Shown here: positions 8,404-17,394 of the stretch, one piece after another
How the letters are laid out: each line of letters starts with the position of its first letter
Numbering within the stretch: the first letter of the stretch is position 1
NCBI GenBank assembly: GCA_000613465.1
Contig: BAJA01000001.1
Coordinates: 62,001-126,000, forward strand
Reading direction: 5' to 3'
Source: Bacteroides nordii WAL 11050 = JCM 12987
GTDB lineage: Bacteria > Bacteroidota > Bacteroidia > Bacteroidales > Bacteroidaceae
DNA: 64,000 nt
Notes under the pieces: model-generated
What the model was told of the DNA's origin: nothing
Seen by the model: only the letters and a program-made list of their open reading frames with translations
Databases searched by the model: none
Position numbers and translations under genes: made by a program

Positions 8404-11400
8404 TAACTCAACTCCGGTTCTTTTTCCCTTACTAACCTCCGGAAATACTTAGCTGCATATTCAAAAAGATCGGAAACCTGAATCGTACTCCGCCGGAATG
8501 TAACCTCTTCCAATTGCCGGGAAGCACAGGAACTAAGGATGGTAAAGATGCCTTTGTAGTACTCTATCAATTCACTGATAGCTTCCACATTCTCCCGTTC
8601 TTCTGCTTCTGAAAGATTTTGTGTATTCAACTTACCAACGATCTGTTTTATTTTATTGGGATAATAAACAGTCTCGTGTTTGATGGTAGAAAGGCAATTA
8701 TCGAGTACCATATTCTGAACATGCAGCATACTGTCTTCCCAGGAAGCACGTTGTGCCTCTTCATGTGCAGATTCAATATCCCGGTATTTCATTGCCAGTT
8801 TCACTACAGCATTGAACACTACGATTGCTACGTAACGGGCCACCAATTCAAACAGCAAACGATCTGTTTCTAATTCAGTTCCTTCACGGCGTTCCAGGTA
8901 AAGCACACCTACACACTGATGCTCTCCTCCGGCATCCACCATCAATGGAATGGCCTGTGCAAGCCCGTCAGACTGATAAGCTTGCTCATTAAAACAACGT
9001 TGCATCAACTCAGGCATCGCATCAAGCCGAGGATTGGAAGCAAACTCTAAATGATGGGTAGTCTCATTGTACACGGCAAGGCTGAGTCTATCAATTGTGA
9101 GTAATTCGTTGATAGAATCAAATGCTTCGTCAACGAGTCGTTGAGGAATCTCCTTCAATGTATCCTCTTCGCGCTGTAAGGCTTCGGCCGACTCCTGTGA
9201 ACGTATCAGTGAAGAAGCGAAAACTTTTTTGTTTATCTCAAGCACCTGTTCTAAATTCAGACGGTTGAGCAGGCGTTTGCGTATATAGATTAGATAATAA
9301 CCTGCCAGAGAGATTACCAACAAAAGGATGCAAAGGATAATACCTACTATCTTGTTCGTTGTAGAACGTTCCAATTGGCGGCAGTATCCCTCCAACGACT
9401 GATCTTCACTTTGCAGCTTATAAAGGGCTGTAAATGCTGCATTATTATAATTATATCCGTCCAACTGTTTTAGTGCAAGAAAAGCGACCGCTGCTTCATT
9501 CCTTATATCCAGTATGGCATGGAAGTCTGAATCGAACATTTCATTCCACCAGGTCAGTTCGGCCGGAGTACCTTCACCAACCAGTTTCATGTATCGATAG
9601 GGCCGGCGGGCATATTTCTTATAATGCTTGTTCAACACCTTAATAGCGGAGTCTGCATATTGCAGGGCCGCTTCATAATAACCGTCTACATTAGCAAAAT
9701 AGGCTGCATTGGCATAGTCTGATGCTTCGTCAAGCAATTGTTCATAATTGGAATCTACAGCCAGGCCTACGGAGTCTATTGCAGATGGAGCAAATGCCTG
9801 TTTAGCTTCTTTTACACAAGAAGAGCACAGGTATGAAGGCAATAGCAAACATAACAGCATTCCTATTATCTTTCGTACTCCCGGCGGAAGACGGAAATAA
9901 AAACGGCTTCCCCTACCCGGTTCACTTTCAACGCTGAACAGGCATACCCGGAACAAATCATTTGTTTTACGATACTTTTCAATGATACCTTTACAGTTCA
10001 TCAGTCCGAAGCCACTTCCTTTATTCTGTCTCAGTATTTCCGTATCCTCAGTATCTTTCATTCCGATAGCACGTGAATCGTATACCTTCTCGCCAATAAT
10101 ACGCGCCACATCTTCGGCAGAAAGTCCACGTCCGTTATCTTCTACCGATATTTCAACGTATTCTTCAGTCTGGCGGGCATAAATATGTATTTTCCCTCCT
10201 TCAGGAGTATATTTACGGGCGTTTTCGGCCAATGTATTTATCATAAACAAAGTCAATGCCTTGTCTGCCTTTACCAATACCTGTGTAGATTCTATTTCGA
10301 GTGTCTGATTCTTCATTTCAAAGGCTCTGCGTCCTTTCCCTAAAAGTTCGAAAAGCTCGTTCAGGCTGAAAATTTCTATATTTAGGCTCAATGTACCCTG
10401 TTTCATCTTAATCCACAAGGCAAGAATATCATTGTATTCATTGATCGTAGTCACTAACTCGTCAATGTATTGATATTTTTCTTTTTTGATCCGCAGATCT
10501 TTCATGAAACCTTTTTCCGTCAGTTTGTGCACCTCGTTGAGTATGCGGTCTATATAAGGATTGATACCATTCACAATGGCAAGACACGACTTCTTTATCA
10601 GATTCTGGCGTTTGTTGGCAGCAATATGTTGTTCATAGACATAACGTTGCTTTTCCAGTTGATTACGCTCGTCACTGAGGGTGGCAATGGCCTGCTCATT
10701 ATCCATAGCCCACTCCACATAGGGTATCAATATATGTACCAATGCCTGTTCATCGCGGCTCAGCCGATGATTGTGAACGAAATTTGCCTTTCCTTCTTCG
10801 GTAACCTCCAATGTAATCCGGTCCGGTCCGAACAAGCGGTCAATACCTTGCTGAATAAGAGGTATATTCATCGGAATAAAAGCTGTAATATCCCGGCAGA
10901 GAATCAGCGTCTGTTGCAACCGTTCGGTGTAAATACGATTTTTTATTTTAGAACGTTTATTGAAAATCCAGAATAAAACGATTACCAGGAACAAACCTAC
11001 CGTAACAAAGAAAAGTACGATATTTAACTGTTTGGACTCTGCTTCCAGATAGGCGTAACGACTTTCCAGTTCCTTGTCCTGACGGGTATCATTTAATATA
11101 TCCAGGTAGATATTGCGGTTGTAGTCGGACTCCGGCTTCATACCTAAACCTGCATAAGAGACACTCAACTGTTCGCGAATACGGGATATCCATTCAGGTA
11201 CAGTTTTGACTCTCTCCTGCCCTATCCATGTCATTTCGGTGAAAATGGTGTCAGCACCGACAAAAGGCTGCAGTTTGTCCAACGTATCGGCATCATGGTG
11301 ATAATACAAAAGATGATGATGATTTACGCATTCCAGTGCTTTACCCAGAGAATCGAGTGCTTCGGAATACAGACCATGAGCATTGAAGTACTTTCCGATA

Positions 11401-12332
11401 GAGACATAAGCACCGGCAATCTGATACAGGTCATCGTATTCCTTGAAAGTCTGTAAGGCCTTTTCTCCCAATCTTAAAGGTAATAAAGAGTCAATTGGTA
11501 TGCCCAGCTGCTTCAATGAATGTGAACGTCTTGACACAATCAGATCAAAATCTCCTTCAGGTATCAGCAGGTTAGCCAATCCCTGCATACTGTTTCCGAC
11601 AAAATAAAGATAACCTTCACGGGAAGCCAGTCGCCAGGTAGTATAGAGTTCGTCATATTCATGTAATTTCCGTTCGTCCGGTGTATCACCTTCACACAAA
11701 GAAGCCGATCCTTTGATATAATGAAAATAAAGGTATTGATTGGTATCTTCATTCAAAGCTTCGTCTTGCGGAATCTTATCCAGTGCTGCCATTGCTTCGG
11801 GACGTTGCTGAAGATAATAATAGTAAACGGCAGATACTATAAAAAACTCAGTAAAGGCATAATTCAACCGTAGCGTCTCATGCTTGTCTGCAAAAACATT
11901 ACTGTCTTCACGAATACGTTTCATTCGCCGCATAGCGCTGTTGCGATAATCGTAATATTCTTTGTTCATGCCCGCCCGCTGGTAGATTTTCATCAGTCCC
12001 ACATCCGCAATAAGCAATTCCAGTTCATTTTTAGTGAGTCCGTATACTTCTTTGTGCAAACCTTCAGCGCGTTCAAAATCCATTTTCATAAATGCACAAA
12101 ATCCCAGATTATTGCAAGCCTCTGCTTTTCCCTGGTTGTAAAGGCGGGATTTGTTATAGGCTTCCAATGCAGGATGATAGGACGAATCCAGATTTTTGTA
12201 ACGATAAGCATACGCTCTTCGATTCAAAGAGTCGATAAAACGTACCTCTTTGGTAGGTGCTGTACCGACACACGAAAAGAGTGCTGTGAGCAACAGCATG
12301 CACAGTATATACAAAGGTAGGTGACGGTTCAT
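8403..12332 (-). CDS. DUF5112/DUF5113 double sensor histidine kinase (C-terminus frameshifted away)
   Basis: About 1309 residues from MNRHLPLYIL; the upstream Met at 12359 precedes the lipoprotein-like signal (LTALFSC) by nine residues and is less likely. In order: signal/lipobox, a TPR-like periplasmic domain (DUF5112, to about 430), a membrane segment (VLFFVTVGLFLVIVLFWIF), a cytoplasmic kinase-like module with a full HATPase (N-box NTLAENARKYTPEGG, G-box DNGRGL and GSGFGLMNCKGI), a second hydrophobic segment (IIGMLLCLLLPSYLC), a second TPR-like sensor domain, a membrane segment (IVGIILCILLLVISLAGYY), a coiled coil, a GAF-like domain and an H-box-like helix (LDNCLSTIKHETVYYP). The second ATPase domain is in the next ORF. 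This tandem layout is the DUF5112/5113 family of Bacteroidetes. It probably senses an envelope signal for the adjacent regulator and AbgT transporter. Confidence 0.82.
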   Translation of the reverse strand: MNRHLPLYILCMLLLTALFSCVGTAPTKEVRFIDSLNRRAYAYRYKNLDSSYHPALEAYNKSRLYNQGKAEACNNLGFCAFMKMDFERAEGLHKEVYGLTKNELELLIADVGLMKIYQRAGMNKEYYDYRNSAMRRMKRIREDSNVFADKHETLRLNYAFTEFFIVSAVYYYYLQQRPEAMAALDKIPQDEALNEDTNQYLYFHYIKGSASLCEGDTPDERKLHEYDELYTTWRLASREGYLYFVGNSMQGLANLLIPEGDFDLIVSRRSHSLKQLGIPIDSLLPLRLGEKALQTFKEYDDLYQIAGAYVSIGKYFNAHGLYSEALDSLGKALECVNHHHLLYYHHDADTLDKLQPFVGADTIFTEMTWIGQERVKTVPEWISRIREQLSVSYAGLGMKPESDYNRNIYLDILNDTRQDKELESRYAYLEAESKQLNIVLFFVTVGLFLVIVLFWIFNKRSKIKNRIYTERLQQTLILCRDITAFIPMNIPLIQQGIDRLFGPDRITLEVTEEGKANFVHNHRLSRDEQALVHILIPYVEWAMDNEQAIATLSDERNQLEKQRYVYEQHIAANKRQNLIKKSCLAIVNGINPYIDRILNEVHKLTEKGFMKDLRIKKEKYQYIDELVTTINEYNDILALWIKMKQGTLSLNIEIFSLNELFELLGKGRRAFEMKNQTLEIESTQVLVKADKALTLFMINTLAENARKYTPEGGKIHIYARQTEEYVEISVEDNGRGLSAEDVARIIGEKVYDSRAIGMKDTEDTEILRQNKGSGFGLMNCKGIIEKYRKTNDLFRVCLFSVESEPGRGSRFYFRLPPGVRKIIGMLLCLLLPSYLCSSCVKEAKQAFAPSAIDSVGLAVDSNYEQLLDEASDYANAAYFANVDGYYEAALQYADSAIKVLNKHYKKYARRPYRYMKLVGEGTPAELTWWNEMFDSDFHAILDIRNEAAVAFLALKQLDGYNYNNAAFTALYKLQSEDQSLEGYCRQLERSTTNKIVGIILCILLLVISLAGYYLIYIRKRLLNRLNLEQVLEINKKVFASSLIRSQESAEALQREEDTLKEIPQRLVDEAFDSINELLTIDRLSLAVYNETTHHLEFASNPRLDAMPELMQRCFNEQAYQSDGLAQAIPLMVDAGGEHQCVGVLYLERREGTELETDRLLFELVARYVAIVVFNAVVKLAMKYRDIESAHEEAQRASWEDSMLHVQNMVLDNCLSTIKHETVYYPNKIKQIVGKLNTQNLSEAEERENVEAISELIEYYKGIFTILSSCASRQLEEVTFRRSTIQVSDLFEYAAKYFRRLVREKEPELS

Positions 12333-12364
12333 CGTTTTAATAATTATTCGATGTGCCAATTACC

Positions 12365-12426
12365 ATGCGGTATGTTAAAATAGTGTAGCCAATTAGCATA
12401 TTGGCACATTATCCTATTGGCGCATT
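12365..12426. repeat. Copy of a CCAATTGGCACATT-type intergenic repeat
   Basis: The stretch GTAGCCAATTAGCATATTGGCACATTATCC resembles the arms of the nested palindrome at 39967-40197 (GCCAATTGGCACATTGGCAT). It lies between the divergent sensor-kinase and prs genes. Confidence 0.5.
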
Positions 12427-12519
12427 ATTTAATCTCGCAAATCTACAAATATTTCCCGTGAATAGGAATGAAAAAATATTTTTTCTACAATAAGTCTTTT
12501 AGATTGTCGGGAGATTTCA

Positions 12520-12527
12520 TACCTTTG
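12520..12527 (+). promoter_or_regulatory. -7 box of prs
   Basis: TACCTTTG followed by CGGG, 36 bp before the prs start. The -33 region is poor (TTTT only). Confidence 0.5.
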
Positions 12528-12563
12528 CGGGCAAATTAACAAATAGGTAACAACTATTATAAA

Positions 12564-13502
12564 ATGAGCGAAAAAGCACCCTTTATGGTATTCTCGGGAA
12601 CCAATTCGAGATACCTGGCAGAGAAAATCTGCGCCAGCCTCAATTGTCCTTTGGGAAACATGAATATCACCCATTTTGCAGATGGTGAATTTGCTGTTTC
12701 TTACGAGGAGTCAATCCGTGGTTCACATGTATTCCTGGTTCAATCCACTTTCCCAAACTCTGACAATTTAATGGAACTTCTGCTGATGATTGATGCAGCA
12801 AAAAGAGCATCTGCAAAGAGCGTAGTTGCTGTTGTTCCATATTTTGGTTGGGCTCGTCAGGACAGAAAAGACAAGCCTCGTGTTTCTATCGGCGCAAAAT
12901 TGGTAGCCGATTTACTTGCAGTAGCAGGTATTGACCGTCTGATCACAATGGACCTTCATGCTGACCAGATTCAGGGATTCTTTAACATTCCGGTTGACCA
13001 TTTGTATGCTTCGGCAGTGTTCCTTCCCTACATTCAGTCACTGCATCTGGAAAATTTAGTTATCGCTACTCCTGACGTAGGCGGTTCAAAACGTGCAAGT
13101 ACATTCTCAAAATACCTCGGTGTACCTTTGGTACTTTGTAATAAATCGCGTGAGAAAGCTAACGAAGTTGCCTCTATGCAGATTATTGGTGATGTAAAAG
13201 ATAAAAATGTTGTTTTAATTGATGATATCGTAGATACAGCAGGTACGATTACTAAGGCCGCCAATATTATGGTAGAAGCCGGTGCAAAATCTGTACGTGC
13301 TATTGCAAGTCATTGTGTTATGTCAGACCCTGCTTCTTTCCGTGTACAAGAATCAAGTCTTACTGAAATGGTATTCACCGATAGCATCCCCTATTCTAAA
13401 AAATGTGCTAAAGTAAAACAGTTAAGTATTGCAGATATGTTTGCCGAAACGATCAGACGTGTCGTGAGCAACGAATCAATCAGTTCACAATACATTATCT
13501 AA
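12564..13502 (+). CDS. prs: Ribose-phosphate pyrophosphokinase
   Basis: 312 residues, the normal length. The enzyme makes PRPP from ribose 5-phosphate and ATP for purine, pyrimidine, His, Trp and NAD synthesis. Motifs are the ATP-site segment FGWARQDRKDKPR, the metal-site histidine in MDLHADQIQGFF, the catalytic flexible loop Lys region DVGGSKRASTFSK, and the PRPP-binding signature VVLIDDIVDTAGT. The start MSEKAPFMVFSG follows the promoter box by 36 bp. It is followed by a strong terminator shared with the convergent MORN gene. Confidence 0.97.
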   Translation: MSEKAPFMVFSGTNSRYLAEKICASLNCPLGNMNITHFADGEFAVSYEESIRGSHVFLVQSTFPNSDNLMELLLMIDAAKRASAKSVVAVVPYFGWARQDRKDKPRVSIGAKLVADLLAVAGIDRLITMDLHADQIQGFFNIPVDHLYASAVFLPYIQSLHLENLVIATPDVGGSKRASTFSKYLGVPLVLCNKSREKANEVASMQIIGDVKDKNVVLIDDIVDTAGTITKAANIMVEAGAKSVRAIASHCVMSDPASFRVQESSLTEMVFTDSIPYSKKCAKVKQLSIADMFAETIRRVVSNESISSQYII

Positions 13503-13523
13503 GACAAACGATCCTGATAAATA

Positions 13524-13567
13524 AAAAAGTGGCGGCACAAATAATAAAGATTGTGTCGCCACTTTTT
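13524..13567. terminator. Terminator after prs
   Basis: 17-bp inverted repeat (13524-13540 and 13551-13567) with one mismatch; arm AAAAAGTGGCGGCACAA. Poly-A on the left and poly-T on the right make it usable in both directions. Confidence 0.85.
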
Positions 13568-13638
13568 GTAAAGCCCATTTTAAAGTGCAAATTAACGTCG
13601 ATTTTTGTAGATCAAGAGTTCTACCATTTGAATTAATT

Positions 13639-13672
13639 CTTTGCGAAAATTTGCGTTAATCTGCGTTTCAAC
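13639..13672. repeat. Half copy of the ATCTGCG hairpin repeat
   Basis: CTTTGCGAAAATTTGCGTTA followed by ATCTGCGTTTCAAC. It belongs to the same family as copies near 40.05, 45.73, 48.95 and 50.9 kb. Confidence 0.6.
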
Positions 13673-13702
13673 TAAAAAGTATCTTTTCCGTACGGGAGCT
13701 CC

Positions 13703-14854
13703 CTACTCCAATCTTCCAAATTTATAGTTCCCTTTACGAATAACTTTGCCATTACTATCTGTTTCAACAAACGGCCCGTGCTTCTTTCCCTGCTTGAAGA
13801 ATCCTTCGTAACGATGTCCGTCTTTATCTTCCTGGATACCTTTACCTTCTTCAAGGCCATTTACAAATCCGCCTTTATACTTTGTGCCATTGGTCAGAAT
13901 TAATATTCCTTCTCCATTGGGCTGATTATTTTTCCATTCTCCATCGTATGTATCACCGTTACTCCAGGTGTACTTACCACGCCCGTTTCTTTTGTTCTCT
14001 TTCCAGTGTCCTTTATATACAGCTCCGTTTGCCCAGGTAAATGTACCCTCACCATCCTGCATACCGTTCTTGAAATTTCCTACATATTTATCGCCATTCG
14101 CATGATAATAGATACCTGCTCCGGTGCGTTCACCCTGTACATATGAACCTTCATAGCGATCTTCTCCCAAATAGAAAATACCTTGTCCATGTTGCAGATC
14201 GTCCATCCAGTCACCTACATATTTTTCTCCGTTGGTATATTCGAAAGTTCCTTTACCTTCACGGACATCGTTCTTCCATTCGCCATCATATTTGCAGCCG
14301 TTGTTCCATGCCAACACACCTTTGCCGTCTTTCTTATCATTTTTCCAGGTACCTACATATTTCGAACCGTCTCTCCAGGTATATGTGCCCTGACCTTCTC
14401 GTTTATCATTAGCCCAATTCCCTTCATAGATATCTCCGTTATGGTAATACATCGTACCTTGTCCATGTTGATAGTCCTGGAACCACATACCATCATAGCG
14501 GTTATTATTCATAAAGTAGAAAATTCCTTTTCCATGCTGCTGATCCTGAAACCATTGCCCTTCATACTTTTCTCCATCAGGGAAGGTATATATTCCGAAG
14601 CCTTCACGTTTTCCCTTTACATACTCCCCTTCGTATACGTCTCCATTCTTAAAAACAGTCTTTCCTTTACCATTTGGTTTACGGCCTTTCATCTCTCCGG
14701 TATACACGGAGCCGTCTTTAAATGTATAGTTTCCTATCTTGATTTCAGTGGAGAAAGTGTCTTTTATTTTTCCGAAAAAACCACCTTTGTTTTGTGCTAT
14801 AGCGCCTTCCTGAGAAAGAAAAACCAATATGAGTGCAGTATATAGATATTTCAT
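13703..14854 (-). CDS. Secreted MORN-repeat protein
   Basis: A 383-residue protein with a signal peptide (ending near EGAIAQ) followed by about 13 MORN repeats of 23 residues, each of the form YEGEWKNDKREGKGTF. The repeats fill residues 45-365, so the mature protein should be an extended beta structure in the periplasm or outer envelope. MORN proteins of this kind are common in Bacteroidetes but have no settled function; membrane or envelope anchoring is the usual guess. It stands alone between prs and the M16 gene. A -7-like box TATCTTTG (minus strand, 14904-14897) lies 43 bp upstream. Confidence 0.9.
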   Translation of the reverse strand: MKYLYTALILVFLSQEGAIAQNKGGFFGKIKDTFSTEIKIGNYTFKDGSVYTGEMKGRKPNGKGKTVFKNGDVYEGEYVKGKREGFGIYTFPDGEKYEGQWFQDQQHGKGIFYFMNNNRYDGMWFQDYQHGQGTMYYHNGDIYEGNWANDKREGQGTYTWRDGSKYVGTWKNDKKDGKGVLAWNNGCKYDGEWKNDVREGKGTFEYTNGEKYVGDWMDDLQHGQGIFYLGEDRYEGSYVQGERTGAGIYYHANGDKYVGNFKNGMQDGEGTFTWANGAVYKGHWKENKRNGRGKYTWSNGDTYDGEWKNNQPNGEGILILTNGTKYKGGFVNGLEEGKGIQEDKDGHRYEGFFKQGKKHGPFVETDSNGKVIRKGNYKFGRLE

Positions 14855-14943
14855 TAATTTACAGATTACAAGTTACGAATTACGATTAGCGATGTGACAA
14901 AGATACAATTTCTCAGGCAAAACACACAGCTATCATCCCCTTT

Positions 14944-16230
14944 TTATGACAACTTTTTACCTGCGATGACCTCTTTTAATGTCTCTTTGCACAAATAGCG
15001 ATTGGCCAATTCTTTCATTTCTTCGGGTGTAACTTCCTTTACAGCCTGCAATGAGCGGGCAAAATAAGTATCATCAAGCTTTGAAGTGTAGATGAACATC
15101 CACGCATCTGCCAATGAGAAAGGGGATTCATAATTACGACACATTTCTCCTAACATATAGTTGCGTACCATTGTCAGTTCACTCACAGGTACGGGTTCAA
15201 CCTGTAATTTATCAATCTCATGATAGACCTCCCTGATTAAAAGCTCTACATATTCATTATCTGCTTCCGTACTAATCAGAATCATGCCGCTTCCGGGATA
15301 AAACAGGGTACCTGCTGAAATGCCATAAGTATATCCCTTATTTTCCCGGATATTAGACATCAGCCTACTGCCAAAATAACCTCCGAAAAGGGTCATCAAT
15401 ACACGTAGTTTAAGATAATCCGGATGCGTACGTTCAATAGTTGTAGCGCCTAACTTTATGGCACTCTGTAACGCATCATCCCGTTCTACAAATATTCTTT
15501 TATCAGGCGTAGTGGTAAAAGTATATTCTTTTTTCACCAAAGGATACCGATAGTTACCAAAAGGAGTATTACCGAAAGCAGACTCTACCTTGTGGATAAC
15601 ATCATCTGTTACGTTACCGGACAAGAAAATTGCGCAATTACCGGAATGATAATATTCATCATAAAATTCACGAAGCACGTCGGGAGTTATCAAACGGTAA
15701 TCTTTCTCTTCTGTTAAACGCCCACATGGGTGTTCGTTTCCATAAAGTGCAGTGAGCAAACTTCGTTGAGCAAGAAAATCAACTTTGGAGGAATTAACAA
15801 GATATTGCTGTATGTTTACATCAAGTACTGTGTTCAGCTCTTTTTCGGGGAAAAGAGGCTCTTTTATTATAGACTCTAATATTTCGAGTGTTTCAGCGAA
15901 ATACTTATTTAAAGAATATAGCGTGATATATGCGTATTCCGACGAACTGGAAAGTTCCAACCATGCACCATAATAATCCAGTTTCTCTGCAATCTCCGAA
16001 GCAGTGTACTTAAGAGAGCCTTCACGAAGCATCCGATTCGTGAAAAGAGCCTGTAATTTCTGAGTTTGCTGCCATCGCCCTCCGGCAAAAAGAATGTCCA
16101 TACGTACTACGTCCTGTTCTCCTGCCTTGATTACCGCCAAAGGAATGCCATTGGGCAACGTAGTCCGCATTGGAAGGGTAACAATCAAATTTTCCAGGTC
16201 CTGGATCTCGGGTTGTATCGTTCTATCCAT
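14944..16230 (-). CDS. M16-family zinc protease homologue lacking the zinc motif
   Basis: 428 residues with the two-lobed M16 (insulinase/processing peptidase) layout and no signal peptide. Where active members have HxxEH, this sequence reads LQALFTNRMLREGS, so the two His and the Glu are absent. The second-lobe motif is present (IRENKGYTYGISAGTLFYP). It therefore resembles the inactive, substrate-holding subunit of M16B pairs. No active partner gene is in the window. It is the last gene of the PBP1A-folK-kdsB group (16 bp after kdsB). A peptidase function should not be assumed. Confidence 0.85.
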   Translation of the reverse strand: MDRTIQPEIQDLENLIVTLPMRTTLPNGIPLAVIKAGEQDVVRMDILFAGGRWQQTQKLQALFTNRMLREGSLKYTASEIAEKLDYYGAWLELSSSSEYAYITLYSLNKYFAETLEILESIIKEPLFPEKELNTVLDVNIQQYLVNSSKVDFLAQRSLLTALYGNEHPCGRLTEEKDYRLITPDVLREFYDEYYHSGNCAIFLSGNVTDDVIHKVESAFGNTPFGNYRYPLVKKEYTFTTTPDKRIFVERDDALQSAIKLGATTIERTHPDYLKLRVLMTLFGGYFGSRLMSNIRENKGYTYGISAGTLFYPGSGMILISTEADNEYVELLIREVYHEIDKLQVEPVPVSELTMVRNYMLGEMCRNYESPFSLADAWMFIYTSKLDDTYFARSLQAVKEVTPEEMKELANRYLCKETLKEVIAGKKLS

Positions 16231-16245
16231 GGTTGCGATATAAAA

Positions 16246-16998
16246 TCATTTTTTATTTTTCAGAAACTCCTCTGCTCGTGCGAGATCCTGGGGGGTATCA
16301 ATACCAATCGTCTCTACTTCACTGACTCCTACTTTGATTGTATAACCATTCTCTAGCCAACGGAGTTGTTCCAACGATTCGGCCAGTTCCAAAGAAGACT
16401 GTGGAAGCGAAGTTATCTCTTTCAATATTTCGGTACGATAGGCGTAAAGTCCAATATGTTTATAGTAGGTATGATTCTGAAGCCATTCGGACTTTTCCAC
16501 ACCGCGCAGATATGGAATCACAGAGCGACTGAAATACAATGCATTCCAGTTCTTGTTTACTACTACTTTAGGTGAGTTTGCATTTTCCAGGGTTTCAAAA
16601 GCATCATTAGTATCAAAAGGTTTAACTAATGTAGCTATTTGAGTCGTTGCATCTTCAAAACAGGCTTTTATTGCCTGCAATTGTGATGGCTGGATAAAAG
16701 GTTCGTCCCCTTGTATATTAACCACAACATCAAAATTACCACCAATTTTAGTCGCAGCTTCATAACAGCGGTCCGTGCCGCTCTTATGTTCTACGGACGT
16801 CATGACTACTTTACCACCAAAAGCTTTTACCGCAGCCTCAATACGCACATCGTCCGTTGCCACATAGGCGTCATCAAGTATCCCTGCCACTTGTTCGTAT
16901 ACACGCTGTATTACGGTTTTTCCTCCTAATATAGCCAGCGGCTTTGCAGGAAAACGTGTAGAAGCATAACGGGCAGGTATTATTCCTATAAATTTCAT
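16246..16998 (-). CDS. kdsB: 3-deoxy-manno-octulosonate cytidylyltransferase (CMP-KDO synthetase)
   Basis: 250 residues, normal length. The enzyme activates KDO with CTP for the lipopolysaccharide inner core. The nucleotide-binding start IIPARYASTRFPAKPL, the segment SGTDRCYEA, the metal-site motif NIQGDEPFI and the late IGIDTPQDLARAE are all present. It starts 1 bp after the folK stop and is followed by the M16 homologue, so it is part of the PBP1A operon. Confidence 0.97.
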   Translation of the reverse strand: MKFIGIIPARYASTRFPAKPLAILGGKTVIQRVYEQVAGILDDAYVATDDVRIEAAVKAFGGKVVMTSVEHKSGTDRCYEAATKIGGNFDVVVNIQGDEPFIQPSQLQAIKACFEDATTQIATLVKPFDTNDAFETLENANSPKVVVNKNWNALYFSRSVIPYLRGVEKSEWLQNHTYYKHIGLYAYRTEILKEITSLPQSSLELAESLEQLRWLENGYTIKVGVSEVETIGIDTPQDLARAEEFLKNKK

Positions 16999-16999
16999 A

Positions 17000-17383
17000 T
17001 TATTTTAAATCTAAGTAATCTAACTCTTTTAATCCTTTCCGGACATATTCTTGCTTCATATCCTTTGGTCTCAATATCTTGCCGTCGTACATCAACAGGT
17101 CTATATCCAGACAGATTTTTTCTTTCACTTTATCACCAGGTCGACGACCGGCTTCACGTTCTATGGCTTTCAGCTCATCTACTACGCACTCTTCATCCAA
17201 TTCGGTAACAAACTCTGCCACCTGATTGGAAAACAATGCGAAACTCCTCAAATACAGTGGCTCTGTTTCCTCCTCCGTTGCAAAACGAACAGTAGGAAAC
17301 AGAGCCTGTAGCCTTTGGCGTGCCAGAAGGAGGTTCTTCTTCCGGTTGTAGTTACTTCCAATACAGATAAGACAACGCTTCAA
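17000..17383 (-). CDS. folK: 2-amino-4-hydroxy-6-hydroxymethyldihydropteridine pyrophosphokinase-like protein
   Basis: 127 residues, shorter than the roughly 150-160 of most HPPK enzymes. The start CLICIGSNYNRKKNLLLAR matches the substrate-binding N-terminus. The end has the RRPGDKVKEKICLDIDLLMYDG segment with the two metal-binding aspartates (DIDLL). The enzyme transfers pyrophosphate from ATP to the pterin in folate synthesis. The central part is compact, so activity is likely but not certain. It sits between PBP1A and kdsB with gaps of 11 and 1 bp. Confidence 0.85.
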   Translation of the reverse strand: MKRCLICIGSNYNRKKNLLLARQRLQALFPTVRFATEEETEPLYLRSFALFSNQVAEFVTELDEECVVDELKAIEREAGRRPGDKVKEKICLDIDLLMYDGKILRPKDMKQEYVRKGLKELDYLDLK

Positions 17384-17394
17384 TGGTAGAATTT

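Noticed and set aside
14183..14845. 220-codon ORF on the plus strand
   Set aside because: Antisense to the MORN repeats; its apparent repeats only mirror those of the real gene.
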